Source: Microbacterium sp. LWH7-1.2 (GTDB lineage: Bacteria > Actinomycetota > Actinomycetes > Actinomycetales > Microbacteriaceae). Taken from it: DNA of 64,000 bases. The stretch is taken from the NCBI RefSeq assembly GCF_038397755.1, contig NZ_CP151637.1, forward strand, positions 868,001-932,000, in the 5' to 3' direction. The notes beneath the pieces were generated by a model. It saw only the letters and a list, made by a program, of their open reading frames with translations, made no database searches and was not told where the DNA came from. This document shows, piece by piece, positions 9,491-21,242 of the stretch; the first letter of the stretch is position 1, and every line of letters begins with the position of its first letter. The position numbers were made by a program, and so were the translations under genes.

Positions 9491-10086
9491 CCGACCCCTC
9501 ATCCGTCGACGGCCCGCGCAAGGTCGCACCCGACGACCGCGCCACGACCGGCCCGTTCGACGAGTCGGAGGCCAACCCCGTCCGCCCGTACATCGATCTC
9601 GGCGGGATCAAGATCCTCCCGCGCGAGGGCCTGAACCTGCGCCTCGAGGTCGAGGAGCAGACCAAGCGCATCGTCGCCGTCGGACTGGACTACGCCGGAT
9701 CGACCCTTCAGGTGCAGCCGTTCGCCGCGCCGCGTTCAGCGGGCCTGTGGGAGGAGACGCGCGAGCAGATCCGCCAGCAGATCCGCCAGCAGGGCGGCCG
9801 CGTCGAGGAGCGCGAAGGACCGCTCGGTCCGGAGCTTCTCGCCGAGGTGCCGGTCATCGCCGGCCCCGACGGCACGGCCGGCAAGCGCCTGGCCCGCTTC
9901 GTCGGCGTCGACGGGCCGCGCTGGTTCCTGCGCGGCGTGATCGGCGGTGCGGCCACGGCCGACGTGGAGGCCGCCGCTGCCGTGGAAGACCTCTTCCGGT
10001 CGATCGTGGTCGTCCGCGGCGGCTCGCCGATGCCGCCGCGCGACCTCATCCCGCTGAAGATGCCGGCGACGCCGGGCTCGGCGTGA
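9487..10086 (+). CDS. DUF3710 family protein
   Basis: This 199-residue actinobacterial protein of unknown function sits in the conserved dut-DUF3710-DUF3159 order. Recognisable blocks are VRPYIDLGGIKILPREGLNL, the repeat-like QIRQQIRQQGG helix, and FVGVDGPRWFLRGVIGG. No signal peptide or membrane segment is seen. It overlaps dut by 4 bases and the following DUF3159 gene by 4 bases. Confidence 0.8.
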   Translation: MTDPSSVDGPRKVAPDDRATTGPFDESEANPVRPYIDLGGIKILPREGLNLRLEVEEQTKRIVAVGLDYAGSTLQVQPFAAPRSAGLWEETREQIRQQIRQQGGRVEEREGPLGPELLAEVPVIAGPDGTAGKRLARFVGVDGPRWFLRGVIGGAATADVEAAAAVEDLFRSIVVVRGGSPMPPRDLIPLKMPATPGSA

Positions 10087-10874
10087 GCGACACCTCACGC
10101 CCCGACGACGCGGCAGCGGAGTCCGCCGCGCACGCCCCTGCCGGCGACACGGACGGAACGGATGCTGCACCCTCGGCGTCCGAGATGCTCGGTGCCGCAT
10201 TGGGCGGCGCCGCGCGCCGCGCGGGGCTCGACCCGGCCGAGGGCAAGAGCACGGGGCATGTCGTGTGGGCCGCCATGGGCGGCTGGCGCGGCATCCTCGA
10301 GTCCGTCCTTCCGGGCGTCGTGTTCCTCGTCGCATGGACGGCGACCTACAACCCCGACCCGGATGTGCGCTCCGGCAACCTCCTGCTGAGCCTCGGGCTG
10401 TCGGTCGGCCTCGCGGCGGTCTTCACCCTCGTTCGCCTCATCCAGCGGCAGTCCGCGAGCGCCGCCATCGGCGGCCTGATCGCGGCCGCGGCGGCCGCGG
10501 GCCTGTCACTGTGGACCGGCAGGGGAGAGGACAGCTTCATCCCCGGCTTCCTCACCAACACGCTGTACGGCATCGCGTTCCTCGTCTCGGCACTCATCGG
10601 GTGGCCGCTCATCGGTCTCGCGGTGGGCTTCCTCATGGGCGAGGGCACCGCGTGGCGCGCCGACAAGCGCAAGCGGCGCGTCTTCTTCTGGCTGTCGATC
10701 GCCTGGGCGGGGCTGTTCGCACTCCGCCTGATCGTGCAGGTGCCGCTGTACTTCGCCGGCGACGTCACCGCGCTCGGCACCCTGAAGCTGATCATGGGGC
10801 TGCCGCTGTTCGCGCCACTGGTCGCGGTCACATGGCTTGCCGTGCGCGCGCTCTATCCGCGCACGCCGAAGTGA
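10083..10874 (+). CDS. DUF3159 integral membrane protein
   Basis: The GTG at 10083 overlaps the previous TGA (GTGA), giving 263 residues. A polar N-terminal stretch (~1-55) precedes about six hydrophobic helices: ESVLPGVVFLVAWTAT, LLLSLGLSVGLAAVFTL, an Ala-rich GGLIAAAAAAGLSL, LYGIAFLVSALIGWPLIG, FFWLSIAWAGLFALRL and PLFAPLVAVTWLAVRAL. The family is confined to actinobacteria and its function is unknown. It is the last gene of the dut operon. Confidence 0.82.
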   Translation: MSDTSRPDDAAAESAAHAPAGDTDGTDAAPSASEMLGAALGGAARRAGLDPAEGKSTGHVVWAAMGGWRGILESVLPGVVFLVAWTATYNPDPDVRSGNLLLSLGLSVGLAAVFTLVRLIQRQSASAAIGGLIAAAAAAGLSLWTGRGEDSFIPGFLTNTLYGIAFLVSALIGWPLIGLAVGFLMGEGTAWRADKRKRRVFFWLSIAWAGLFALRLIVQVPLYFAGDVTALGTLKLIMGLPLFAPLVAVTWLAVRALYPRTPK

Positions 10875-10877
10875 TAC

Positions 10878-10901
10878 ATTTATCTCGACATCAAGATAAA
10901 T
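10878..10901. promoter_or_regulatory. 24-bp palindromic operator upstream of acnA
   Basis: ATTTATCT (10878-10885) and AGATAAAT (10894-10901) are perfect 8-bp arms, with two more matching pairs inside the 8-base centre. The element is strikingly AT-rich for this genome. It lies just after the DUF3159 stop and about 106 bp before the acnA start, so I infer a regulator-binding site for aconitase expression. No regulator gene is adjacent. Confidence 0.6.
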
Positions 10902-11007
10902 TTCCTCCGATCCGTTAGGTCGGCCTCACTAGCCGAGGGCTCCGGTGCGGGGGAAGATGGGGATGCCGGACTCCGGCACGATCCCGCCGCCGACGAAGGA
11001 GACAGAC

Positions 11008-13842
<2,835 letters not shown>

Positions 13843-13857
13843 CAGCTGATTCACGGG

Positions 13858-13883
13858 GGACCGGATGCTGCGGCATCCGGTCC
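13858..13883 (+). terminator. acnA terminator hairpin
   Basis: GGACCGGATGC and GCATCCGGTCC form a perfect 11-bp stem with a TGCG loop. CTCCTT follows rather than a true U-run. Confidence 0.75.
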
Positions 13884-13939
13884 TCCTTCATGCCCCGGGT
13901 AGACTTGCAGAGCCCTTCCCGGGCCGGAAAGGAGCGGGG

Positions 13940-15913
13940 ATGTCGCTGCTGTCGTCCATCACCGGACCCCGCGACCTCGACGCACTGAGCCTCGATCAGC
14001 TCGAGCAGCTCGCGGAAGAGATCCGCGGCTTCCTCGTCGAGAACGTCGCACGCACGGGCGGTCACCTGGGCCCCAACCTCGGTGTCGTCGAACTGACGAT
14101 CGCGCTCCATCGCGTGTTCGACTCGCCCAACGATCCGATGATCTTCGACACGGGTCACCAGTCCTACGTCCACAAGCTCCTCACGGGACGTCAGGATTTC
14201 ACGAAGCTGCGCGCGCGCGAGGGCCTTGCCGGCTATCCGCAGCGCTCCGAGAGCCCGCACGACGTCGTCGAGTCGTCCCACGCATCGAGCTCGCTGAGCT
14301 GGGCGGACGGCGTCTCGCGCGCCCTGACCCGCACCGGCCGCAAGGACCGGCACGTCGTCGCCGTCGTCGGCGACGGCGCGCTCACCGGCGGCATGACGTG
14401 GGAGGCGCTCAACAACATCTCCGACGACAACGACCGCAACCTGGTCATCGTGGTCAATGACAACGGGCGCTCGTACGCCCCGACCATCGGCGGCATGGCG
14501 CGCTACCTCAACCGCGTCCGCACCGCAGATTCGTACCGCAACCTGCACCGCGGCTCCGACACGCTGTTCCGCAAGCTCGGCCCCGCCGCCCGCGCCGTCT
14601 ATCGCGGCGTCCGTGGGGGCACGCACGGCTTCCTGTCGCGGTTCACGAACAACGCGGCGCTGTATTCGAACCTCGACATCAAATACCTCGGGCCGGTGGA
14701 CGGGCATGACCTCCCGACGCTCATCGAGACGCTCGAACTCGCCAAAGAGTACGGTGCGCCCGTCATCGTCCACGCGATCACGGAGAAGGGCCGAGGCTAC
14801 GCACCCGCCCTCGAAGACGAGGCCGACCAGTTCCACGCCGTGGGCAAGATCGACCCGATCACCGGCGAGTCCCTCGGCGCGGCCGCAGGCACCGCCTGGA
14901 CCGACGTCTTCGCGGACGAGCTCGTGCACGTGGGCGACCGGCGCGGCGACGTCATCGCGATGACCGCGGCCATGCTGCGCCCCACAGGTCTGCTGCCCTT
15001 CGCGCAGCGGTTCCCCGACCGCGTGTACGACGTCGGCATCGCCGAGCAGCACGCCGTCGCGTCGGCGGCCGGCCTGGCGTTCGGCGGCCTGCACCCGGTC
15101 GTCGCGATCTACGCGACGTTCATGAACCGCGCGTTCGATCAGGTGCTGATGGATGTCGCGCTCCATCGCGCGGGCGTCACCTTCGTGCTCGATCGCGCCG
15201 GCGTGACCGGCCCCGACGGCCCGAGCCACCACGGCATCTGGGACCTCGCGATGCTGCAGATCGTGCCGCACATCCGCATCGCCGTGCCCCGCGACGAGGT
15301 CCGACTGCGCGAGGAGCTGCGTGAGGCGGTGGCCGTCGACGACGCGCCCACCGTCATCCGCTTCCCGAAGGGCGGCGTGAGCCCCGAGCTCGCAGCCCTG
15401 GAGCGCCTCGAAGACGGCGTGGACGTGCTGGTGCGCTCCGACGCACAGGACGTGCTGCTGGTCGGCATCGGCCCGATGGCGCACATCGCGGTAGACGTCG
15501 CCGAGCGCCTGCGCGCGCAGGGCATCGGCGCCACGGTCGTCGACCCGCGGTGGGTCGTCCCTGTGCAGCCGTCGATCGTCGAGCTCGCAGCATCCCACCG
15601 TCTCGTGATCACGATCGAGGACGGCATCCGCGTGGGCGGCATCGGCACCCGCGTGCGCCAGGTACTTCGTGAGGCGGGCGTCGACACTGCGGTCGACGAG
15701 CTGGGCGTACCCGACGAGTTCATCGACCACGCGAGCCGCGAGCAGATCTTGGAGGACGCGGGTCTCACGCCGGCGAAGATCGCGCAGGACGTCGTCGCGC
15801 AGGTGCTCGGCACCCGCATCCCCGTCGCACGCGGCGCGGAGACCCGCGAGATCCCCGTGATCCCGACGCTGTCGCGGGAGGACTCGACGCTGTCGCGCGA
15901 GGAGCGCCGCTAG
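13940..15913 (+). CDS. dxs: 1-deoxy-D-xylulose-5-phosphate synthase
   Basis: DXS condenses pyruvate with glyceraldehyde-3-phosphate, the first step of the MEP isoprenoid pathway, and also supplies a thiamine/pyridoxal precursor. ATG 13940 follows AAAGGAGCGGGG; 657 residues result. The TPP-binding motif is GDGALTGGMTWEALNNI (~149-165), followed by VNDNGRSYAPTIGG. The transketolase central domain has FDVGIAEQHAV-like VYDVGIAEQHAVASAAG (~361) and DRAGVTGPDGPSHHG. A TAGACT -10 element lies at 13900-13905. Confidence 0.94.
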   Translation: MSLLSSITGPRDLDALSLDQLEQLAEEIRGFLVENVARTGGHLGPNLGVVELTIALHRVFDSPNDPMIFDTGHQSYVHKLLTGRQDFTKLRAREGLAGYPQRSESPHDVVESSHASSSLSWADGVSRALTRTGRKDRHVVAVVGDGALTGGMTWEALNNISDDNDRNLVIVVNDNGRSYAPTIGGMARYLNRVRTADSYRNLHRGSDTLFRKLGPAARAVYRGVRGGTHGFLSRFTNNAALYSNLDIKYLGPVDGHDLPTLIETLELAKEYGAPVIVHAITEKGRGYAPALEDEADQFHAVGKIDPITGESLGAAAGTAWTDVFADELVHVGDRRGDVIAMTAAMLRPTGLLPFAQRFPDRVYDVGIAEQHAVASAAGLAFGGLHPVVAIYATFMNRAFDQVLMDVALHRAGVTFVLDRAGVTGPDGPSHHGIWDLAMLQIVPHIRIAVPRDEVRLREELREAVAVDDAPTVIRFPKGGVSPELAALERLEDGVDVLVRSDAQDVLLVGIGPMAHIAVDVAERLRAQGIGATVVDPRWVVPVQPSIVELAASHRLVITIEDGIRVGGIGTRVRQVLREAGVDTAVDELGVPDEFIDHASREQILEDAGLTPAKIAQDVVAQVLGTRIPVARGAETREIPVIPTLSREDSTLSREERR

Positions 15914-15937
15914 ACTCGCGCGGCGCAGCCACGTCGA

Positions 15938-15971
15938 AAAGGGCGCATCCTCCGAGGAGGATGCGCCCTTT
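15938..15971. terminator. bidirectional terminator dxs / fadB
   Basis: AAAGGGCGCATCCTC (15938-15952) and GAGGATGCGCCCTTT (15957-15971) form a perfect 15-bp stem with a 4-base loop. A/T tracts at both ends suit termination of both convergent genes. Confidence 0.85.
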
Positions 15972-15985
15972 CGGTGTTCGCGGCG

Positions 15986-18160
15986 TCAGCCGGCGATGCC
16001 CTTGATCACCGGGTGGTGGAAGGTGTCGTCGAAGACGCGCTCGGACGCACCCTCTCGATCGAGGTAGGGCGATGCGCCGCCGTCGACGAACGGCCAGCCC
16101 GCGCCGAGGATGAGGCAGAGGTCGATGTCCTCGACTTCGGGGACCACGCCCTCGTCGAGCATGATCTTGATCTCCTGTGCGAGCCCGTCCTGCACGCGGC
16201 GCAGGATCTCGTCGGCGGAAGCCGGCGACGAGCCCACCGCGGGCTTGAGCACCTTCTCGGCCGCCTTGGTCCAGCCGGTCACGCGGCCGCCCTTGTCCTT
16301 CTCGACGACTTCGGGCAGCTCCGCCAGCGCGTGGAAGTTCTCGTTCGCATAGAACCGTTCGGGAAACGCGCGCACCATCGTGTCCTGCACGTGTGCGGCG
16401 ACCTTCCAGCCCACCAGGTCGATGAGCTGGAACGGCCCCATCGGCAGACCGAGCGGTGCGAACGCCTTCTCGACGTCGGCGACCGGAGTGCCCTCGTACA
16501 CGGCACGCGCAGCTTCGCCCATGACCTTCGCCAGCAGGCGGTTGACGACGAAGCCGGGCGCGTCGGCGGTGAGCACCGCGTTCTTGCCCAGGTTCTTCGC
16601 GACCACGAAAGCCGTCGAGAGTGCGCCCTCCGAGGTCTGCGGCGTCTTCACGATCTCGATGAGCGGCATGACCGCGACCGGGTTGAAGAAGTGGAAGCCG
16701 ACGAGGCGTTCGGGGTGGACGAGCTTCGCGCCGATCTCCTCGACCGAGAGCGACGAGGTGTTGGTGGCGAGGATCGCGTCCTCGGCGATGATCTGCTCGA
16801 TCTCCGCGAACACCTGCTGCTTCACACCGACCTCTTCGAAGACGGCCTCGATGACGAAGTCGCAGTCCGCGTAGAGGCTCTTGTCGGTCGTGCCCGTGAC
16901 GAGTGCGCGCAGCCTGTTGGCGGAGTCGCCGTCGAGCCGGCCCTTCGCCTCGAGCTTGCCGATCTCGTCGTGGATGTACGCCACGCCCTTGTCGACGCGC
17001 GCCTGGTCGAGGTCGGTGATGAGCACCGGCACCTGCAGCTTGCGCACGAACAGCAGCGCGAACTGACTGGCCATCAGACCGGCGCCGATGATGCCGACCT
17101 TCGTGACCTTCTTCGCGAGCTCCTTGTCGGGAGCGCCGACCGGACGCTTGGCCCGCTTCTGCACCAGATCGAAGGCGTACATGGATGCGGCGAACTGGTC
17201 GCCCGTGACGAGCTCGGCGAGGGCCTCGTCCTCACGTGCGAAGCCTTCCGCCTTCGAGCCGTTGCGCGCCTTGTCGAGGAGGTCGAGAGCCACGTACGGG
17301 GACTTGGGCACGGTACCGATCTCGGACTCGAGCATGCCGCGCGCCATCTTGATCGCGATCGGCCACTTGGTGAGGCGCTCGATCTTGCCCGGCTCCTTCT
17401 TCCGGTCGACCTTGATCTTCCCGCCGAGCACGCCGTCGGCCCACGCCAGCGAGTCCTCGAGGTAGTTCGCAGCAGGGAAGATCGCGTCCACGATGCCGTA
17501 GTCGAACGCCTGCTGCGGCTTGAGCATGCGGTTCTGCTTCAGCGGGTTCGAGATCACGACCTCGAGCGCGTTCTCGATGCCGATGAGGTTCGGCAGCAGG
17601 TATGCGCCGCCCCAGCCGGGGATGATGCCGAGGAACACCTCGGGGAGCGCGATCGCCGCGGCCGAGGCATCCACCGTCCGATACGTGGAGTTGAGTGCGA
17701 TCTCGAGGCCGCCGCCGAGTGCCAGCCCATTCACGAACGCGAACGTGGGCACGCCCAGCTCGGAGAGCTTGCCGAACACCTTGTGGCCGAGCTGGGCCAC
17801 CATGCGGGCGTCGTCCTTCGAGCCGACCTTGCTGATGTCGCTGAGGTCGGCGCCGGCGGCCAGGATGTACTGCTTGCCGGTGATGCCGACCGCGTGGATC
17901 TCGCCGGCGGCCGCCCGTGCCTTCAGCGCGTCGAGCGTCTCGCCGAGCTGGAACATCGTGGCGGGGCCGAGCGTGTTCGGGCGGGTGTGGTCGCGGCCGT
18001 TGTCGAGGGTGACCAGTGCGAGCACCTTGCCGGAGGCCAGACGGACGTCGCGCACCCGGGACTGCGTGACCACCTCGCCGTCGGTCACGGCGAGGATGGG
18101 GGAGAAGTCGATGTGTTCGTACTGTTCGGAAACGGTGTTCGTCATCGTCGTGTCACTCAC
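15986..18160 (-). CDS. fadB: fatty-acid oxidation multifunctional enzyme (enoyl-CoA hydratase / 3-hydroxyacyl-CoA dehydrogenase)
   Basis: It carries the hydratase and dehydrogenase steps of beta-oxidation. GTG 18160 overlaps the thiolase stop (GTGA) and gives 724 residues; ATG 18145 is an alternative. The N-terminal crotonase domain contains ALGGGLEIALNSTYR with PEVFLGIIPGWGGAYLLPNL. The NAD-binding domain begins near KVGIIGAGLMASQFALLFVR. C-terminal 3HCDH domains include FHFFNPVAVMPLIEIV and PGFVVNRLLAKVMGEA. It is coupled to fadA as a two-gene operon ending at a strong hairpin. Confidence 0.9.
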   Translation of the reverse strand: MSDTTMTNTVSEQYEHIDFSPILAVTDGEVVTQSRVRDVRLASGKVLALVTLDNGRDHTRPNTLGPATMFQLGETLDALKARAAAGEIHAVGITGKQYILAAGADLSDISKVGSKDDARMVAQLGHKVFGKLSELGVPTFAFVNGLALGGGLEIALNSTYRTVDASAAAIALPEVFLGIIPGWGGAYLLPNLIGIENALEVVISNPLKQNRMLKPQQAFDYGIVDAIFPAANYLEDSLAWADGVLGGKIKVDRKKEPGKIERLTKWPIAIKMARGMLESEIGTVPKSPYVALDLLDKARNGSKAEGFAREDEALAELVTGDQFAASMYAFDLVQKRAKRPVGAPDKELAKKVTKVGIIGAGLMASQFALLFVRKLQVPVLITDLDQARVDKGVAYIHDEIGKLEAKGRLDGDSANRLRALVTGTTDKSLYADCDFVIEAVFEEVGVKQQVFAEIEQIIAEDAILATNTSSLSVEEIGAKLVHPERLVGFHFFNPVAVMPLIEIVKTPQTSEGALSTAFVVAKNLGKNAVLTADAPGFVVNRLLAKVMGEAARAVYEGTPVADVEKAFAPLGLPMGPFQLIDLVGWKVAAHVQDTMVRAFPERFYANENFHALAELPEVVEKDKGGRVTGWTKAAEKVLKPAVGSSPASADEILRRVQDGLAQEIKIMLDEGVVPEVEDIDLCLILGAGWPFVDGGASPYLDREGASERVFDDTFHHPVIKGIAG

Positions 18161-19362
18161 TTCCGCTTCTTGCCGTCGAAGTGCGGGTTCTCCCAGATGA
18201 CCGAGCCGCCCTGGCCGAGGCCGACGCACATCGCGGTGAGTCCGTAGCGCACGTCGGGGCGCTCGGCGAACTGGGCCGCGAGCTGGATCATCAGGCGCAC
18301 GCCCGAGGCGGCGAGCGGGTGGCCGACTGCGATGGCGCCGCCCCACTGGTTGACCCGGGGATCGTCGTCGGCGATGCCGAAGTGGTCGAGCAGCGAGATC
18401 ACCTGGATGGCGAACGCCTCGTTCAGCTCGAAAAGGCCGATGTCGTCGATGGTCATGCCCGCCTTCTTCAGCGCCTTCTCGGTCGACGGGATCGGGCCGA
18501 TGCCCATGATCTCGGGCTGCACGCCCGCGAAGGCGAACGAGACCAGCTTCATCTTCGGCTTCAGGCCCAGCTCCTTGACCGCACCGCCGCCGGCGAGCAG
18601 CGACATCGTCGCCCCGTCGGTGAGAGGCGAGGACGTGCCGGCGGTCACCCGGCCGTGCGGGCGGAACGGCGTCTTGAGGCCGGCGAGGTCTTCCATCGTG
18701 GTCTGCGGGCGGCGACCCTCGTCCTCGGTCGCGAGGCCCCAGGAGCCGTCGGCGTCCTTGGTGGCGACCGAGACCAGGTCGGGCTGGATCTTGCCGGCGT
18801 CATATGCGGCCTGCGCCTTGTGCTGGCTGAGCATGCCGTAGCGGTCCGAGCGCTCCTTGGTGAGGTGCGGGAACCGGTCGAAGATGCGCTCGGCGGTAAC
18901 CCCCATGTTGAGCGCGCCGGGGTCGACCATCTTCTCCGCGACGAAACGCGGGTTCGGGTCGGCGTTGCCGCCGATGGGGTGGTGGCCCATGTGCTCGACG
19001 CCGCCCGCGAGAGCGACGTCGTACATGCCCACGCCGATCGAGCCCGCCATCGTGGTGACGCTCGTCATGGCACCCGCGCACATGCGGTCGATCGCGAAGC
19101 CCGGAACCGTCTGGGGGAGCCCGGAGAGGATCGCGACGCTGCGGCCGAGGGTCAGCCCCTGGTCACCGGTCTGGCTGGTCGCGGCGATCCCGACATCGTC
19201 GACGCGGTCCTTGGGAACGCCGGGATTGCGCTCCATGAGCCCGATCGTCGCCTTGACGGCGAGGTCGTCCGCGCGGGTGTTCCAGTACATGCCTTTCTCG
19301 CCTGCGCGCCCGAACGGGGTGCGCATTCCATCGACGAAGAAGACGTCCGAAATCTCGGCCAC
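18157..19362 (-). CDS. fadA: acetyl-CoA C-acyltransferase (thiolase)
   Basis: This enzyme performs thiolytic cleavage of 3-ketoacyl-CoA, the last beta-oxidation step. The 401-residue protein starts at GTG 19362 behind GGAGGC. The catalytic cysteine is in IDRMCAGAMTSV (~93-104). Conserved C-terminal motifs are FELNEAFAIQV, GGAIAVGHPLAASG (His) and TAMCVGLGQGGSVIWE (second Cys). The standard CASG around the nucleophile reads CAGA, a known thiolase variation. It overlaps fadB by 4 bases and is upstream of it. Confidence 0.9.
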   Translation of the reverse strand: MAEISDVFFVDGMRTPFGRAGEKGMYWNTRADDLAVKATIGLMERNPGVPKDRVDDVGIAATSQTGDQGLTLGRSVAILSGLPQTVPGFAIDRMCAGAMTSVTTMAGSIGVGMYDVALAGGVEHMGHHPIGGNADPNPRFVAEKMVDPGALNMGVTAERIFDRFPHLTKERSDRYGMLSQHKAQAAYDAGKIQPDLVSVATKDADGSWGLATEDEGRRPQTTMEDLAGLKTPFRPHGRVTAGTSSPLTDGATMSLLAGGGAVKELGLKPKMKLVSFAFAGVQPEIMGIGPIPSTEKALKKAGMTIDDIGLFELNEAFAIQVISLLDHFGIADDDPRVNQWGGAIAVGHPLAASGVRLMIQLAAQFAERPDVRYGLTAMCVGLGQGGSVIWENPHFDGKKRK

Positions 19363-19434
19363 TCTGCCTCCAAAAGTAGGGATGTCGCCAGCCTAGGAGG
19401 GCGCGTGGAGCGGTCGGAATCGGGTGGGGGAAAC

Positions 19435-20634
19435 CTACGAAGCGGTTTCCGACGCCTCCGACGCGACTTGCACGGATCCCACAAAGGCATCGGCGATCAC
19501 CTGTGCGGTCTGCGCAATCTGCCAGGGTCGCGCACCCAGGGCCGACAGGGCTTCACCGATGGATGCCGCGTCCAACTGTCGCGGCGGAGCCCAGGCGACG
19601 CGTCGCAGCAGCTCGGGAGTGAGCAGGTTCTCGGTGGGCATGTGGAGCTCCTCGGCACGCTGCTCCACGACAGGGCGCGCCGCCTTGAGACGGGCGTCGG
19701 CCTCCGGGTTGCGATCGGCCCACGCCCGCGGCGGCGGCAGCGTGTCTCCGCCGGTCGCACGTTCCAGGGGAAGCTGCGTGACGGCACGTCCGGCCTCGAT
19801 CGCCGCCCACCAGCGGTCGAGCTGGGAGCGGCTCGCCCGGCCGGTGAAGTCCTTCACGGCGGCGAGGGCGCTCTTGGACTGGGGATCCGCCAGCACGGCG
19901 GCGACCAGAGCACGGTCGGGGACGAGCCGCCCGGGTGCGACGTCCTCCTCCCTCGCGTACTCCTCGCGGGCTGTCCACAGTTCGCGGGCGACGGCCAGCG
20001 CCTTGCGGCCGCGCACCGTGTGCAGGCCCGACAGGCGGCGCCATGGCTCCTCACGCGGAGGCTTGGGCTCGCGCTCGAGCACGGCGCGGAACTCCTCCGC
20101 GGCGAACTCCGTCTTGCCCTGTTCCAGGAGTTCCGCCACCAGTTTGTCGCGCACGTCCACGAGGTGTTCGACGTCGAGTGCCGCGTATTCGAGCCACGTC
20201 TGGGGGAGTGGACGCATCGACCAATCCGACGCGGAGTGGGCCTTCGCGAGCGTGATGCCCAGCGTGTCCTCGACGACGGCGGCGAGACCCACTCGCTCGT
20301 GCCCGAGGAGGCGGGCGGCGAGCTCGGTGTCGAAGATGGAGGCGGGCTCGAGACCGATCTCGCGCAGCGACGGCAGGTCCTGACTCGCGGCGTGCAGCAC
20401 CCATTCCTCGGCACCGATCGCGTCCTCGAGGGCGCGGAAGTCGCCGATCGGCGGGGGATCGAAGAGGAACACGCCCGCACCGCGCCGGTACACCTGCACC
20501 AGGTAGGCCCGCTGCGAGTAGCGGAACCCCGAGGCGCGCTCGACGTCGACGGCGACGGGTCCCTTCCCGTCTGCCAGGCGCCGTGCGGCCTCTCCGACGC
20601 GCGCGACCTCGTCGATCACGTCGTATTCAGCCAC
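19435..20634 (-). CDS. rnd: ribonuclease D-like 3'-5' exonuclease with HRDC domain
   Basis: This is an RNase D-family RNA-processing nuclease. GTG 20634 lies inside the last codons of the DUF3000 gene (8-base overlap, GTGGCTGA) and gives 399 residues. The DEDDy exonuclease core has GPVAVDVERASGFRYSQR (~24-41), LHAASQDLPSLREIGL and the final EYAALDVEHLVDV with Tyr and Asp. An HRDC domain follows (WRRLSGLHTVRGRKALAVAR, ~200-270). The first acidic motif reads DVE rather than DTE. It is coupled to DUF3000, a conserved actinobacterial pair. Confidence 0.87.
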   Translation of the reverse strand: MAEYDVIDEVARVGEAARRLADGKGPVAVDVERASGFRYSQRAYLVQVYRRGAGVFLFDPPPIGDFRALEDAIGAEEWVLHAASQDLPSLREIGLEPASIFDTELAARLLGHERVGLAAVVEDTLGITLAKAHSASDWSMRPLPQTWLEYAALDVEHLVDVRDKLVAELLEQGKTEFAAEEFRAVLEREPKPPREEPWRRLSGLHTVRGRKALAVARELWTAREEYAREEDVAPGRLVPDRALVAAVLADPQSKSALAAVKDFTGRASRSQLDRWWAAIEAGRAVTQLPLERATGGDTLPPPRAWADRNPEADARLKAARPVVEQRAEELHMPTENLLTPELLRRVAWAPPRQLDAASIGEALSALGARPWQIAQTAQVIADAFVGSVQVASEASETAS

Positions 20635-21217
20635 GTGGCGACCTGTGCGAACCGAGCATCGCGATCCCTTCCGAGCCGGGCGGAAGCCCTGCAAGCATGC
20701 AAACCAACTCCGCCCATGCTTCCACGTGCGGAGCGATCGCGCCTTCCGGGGTCCAGGACGCGCGCAGTTCTATCTGCGCCCCGTCGCCCTCCGCGGCCAG
20801 CGCGCCGAAACCCTTGGAGAGTGTCTTCGTGGCGGTGCCGGACGCCGAGTGGTAGGCGGCGCGTCGTGACTCGAGCGCATCGGTGAGCCAGGTCCACGCG
20901 ACGTCCGCGAGCAGCGGATCCACCCCGATCTCCGGCTCGAGCGGGGCCTGCGCGAAGCACACGATCCGCCACGGACCGTTCCAGGGCGCGGGCTCCTCCG
21001 GATCGTGCAGGAGCACCAGCCGCCCCGTGCCGTAAGGCGAGTCCGCGGAGTCGGGCTCGGGACGCACGTCGCCCGCGATCGCGAACGCGTTCGGCGCGAG
21101 ACCCTGCGGCGCGGCGATCTCGCGGACGGTGAGGTCGTCGCGGAACGAGATCGTGCGCACCGCCTCGGCGGCCTGCTCGAAAGAGCCCGGTGCCGCCGGG
21201 GGACGCTGCTCAGTCAC
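20627..21217 (-). CDS. DUF3000 family protein
   Basis: This 196-residue actinobacterial protein has unknown function. Family blocks visible include EQAAEAVRTISFRDDLTVRE, PYGTGRLVLLHDPEEP, GPWRIVCFAQAPLE and the C-terminal ASWTPEGAIAPHVEAWAELV. It starts at GTG 21217, with TAGTCT 6 bases upstream, so its mRNA is probably leaderless. It overlaps the RNase D gene by 8 bases, and both are probably one transcript. Confidence 0.82.
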   Translation of the reverse strand: MTEQRPPAAPGSFEQAAEAVRTISFRDDLTVREIAAPQGLAPNAFAIAGDVRPEPDSADSPYGTGRLVLLHDPEEPAPWNGPWRIVCFAQAPLEPEIGVDPLLADVAWTWLTDALESRRAAYHSASGTATKTLSKGFGALAAEGDGAQIELRASWTPEGAIAPHVEAWAELVCMLAGLPPGSEGIAMLGSHRSPRG

Positions 21218-21223
21218 GCGGAC

Positions 21224-21233
21224 AGACTAGGCT
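21224..21233. promoter_or_regulatory. overlapping back-to-back -10 elements (DUF3000 and hydrolase)
   Basis: AGACTAGGCT contains TAGTCT on the minus strand (21229-21224, 6 bases before GTG 21217) and TAGGCT on the plus strand (21228-21233, 9 bases before ATG 21243). The two share the central TA, so polymerases on the two promoters should compete. Confidence 0.55.
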
Positions 21234-21242
21234 GATGCCTCG

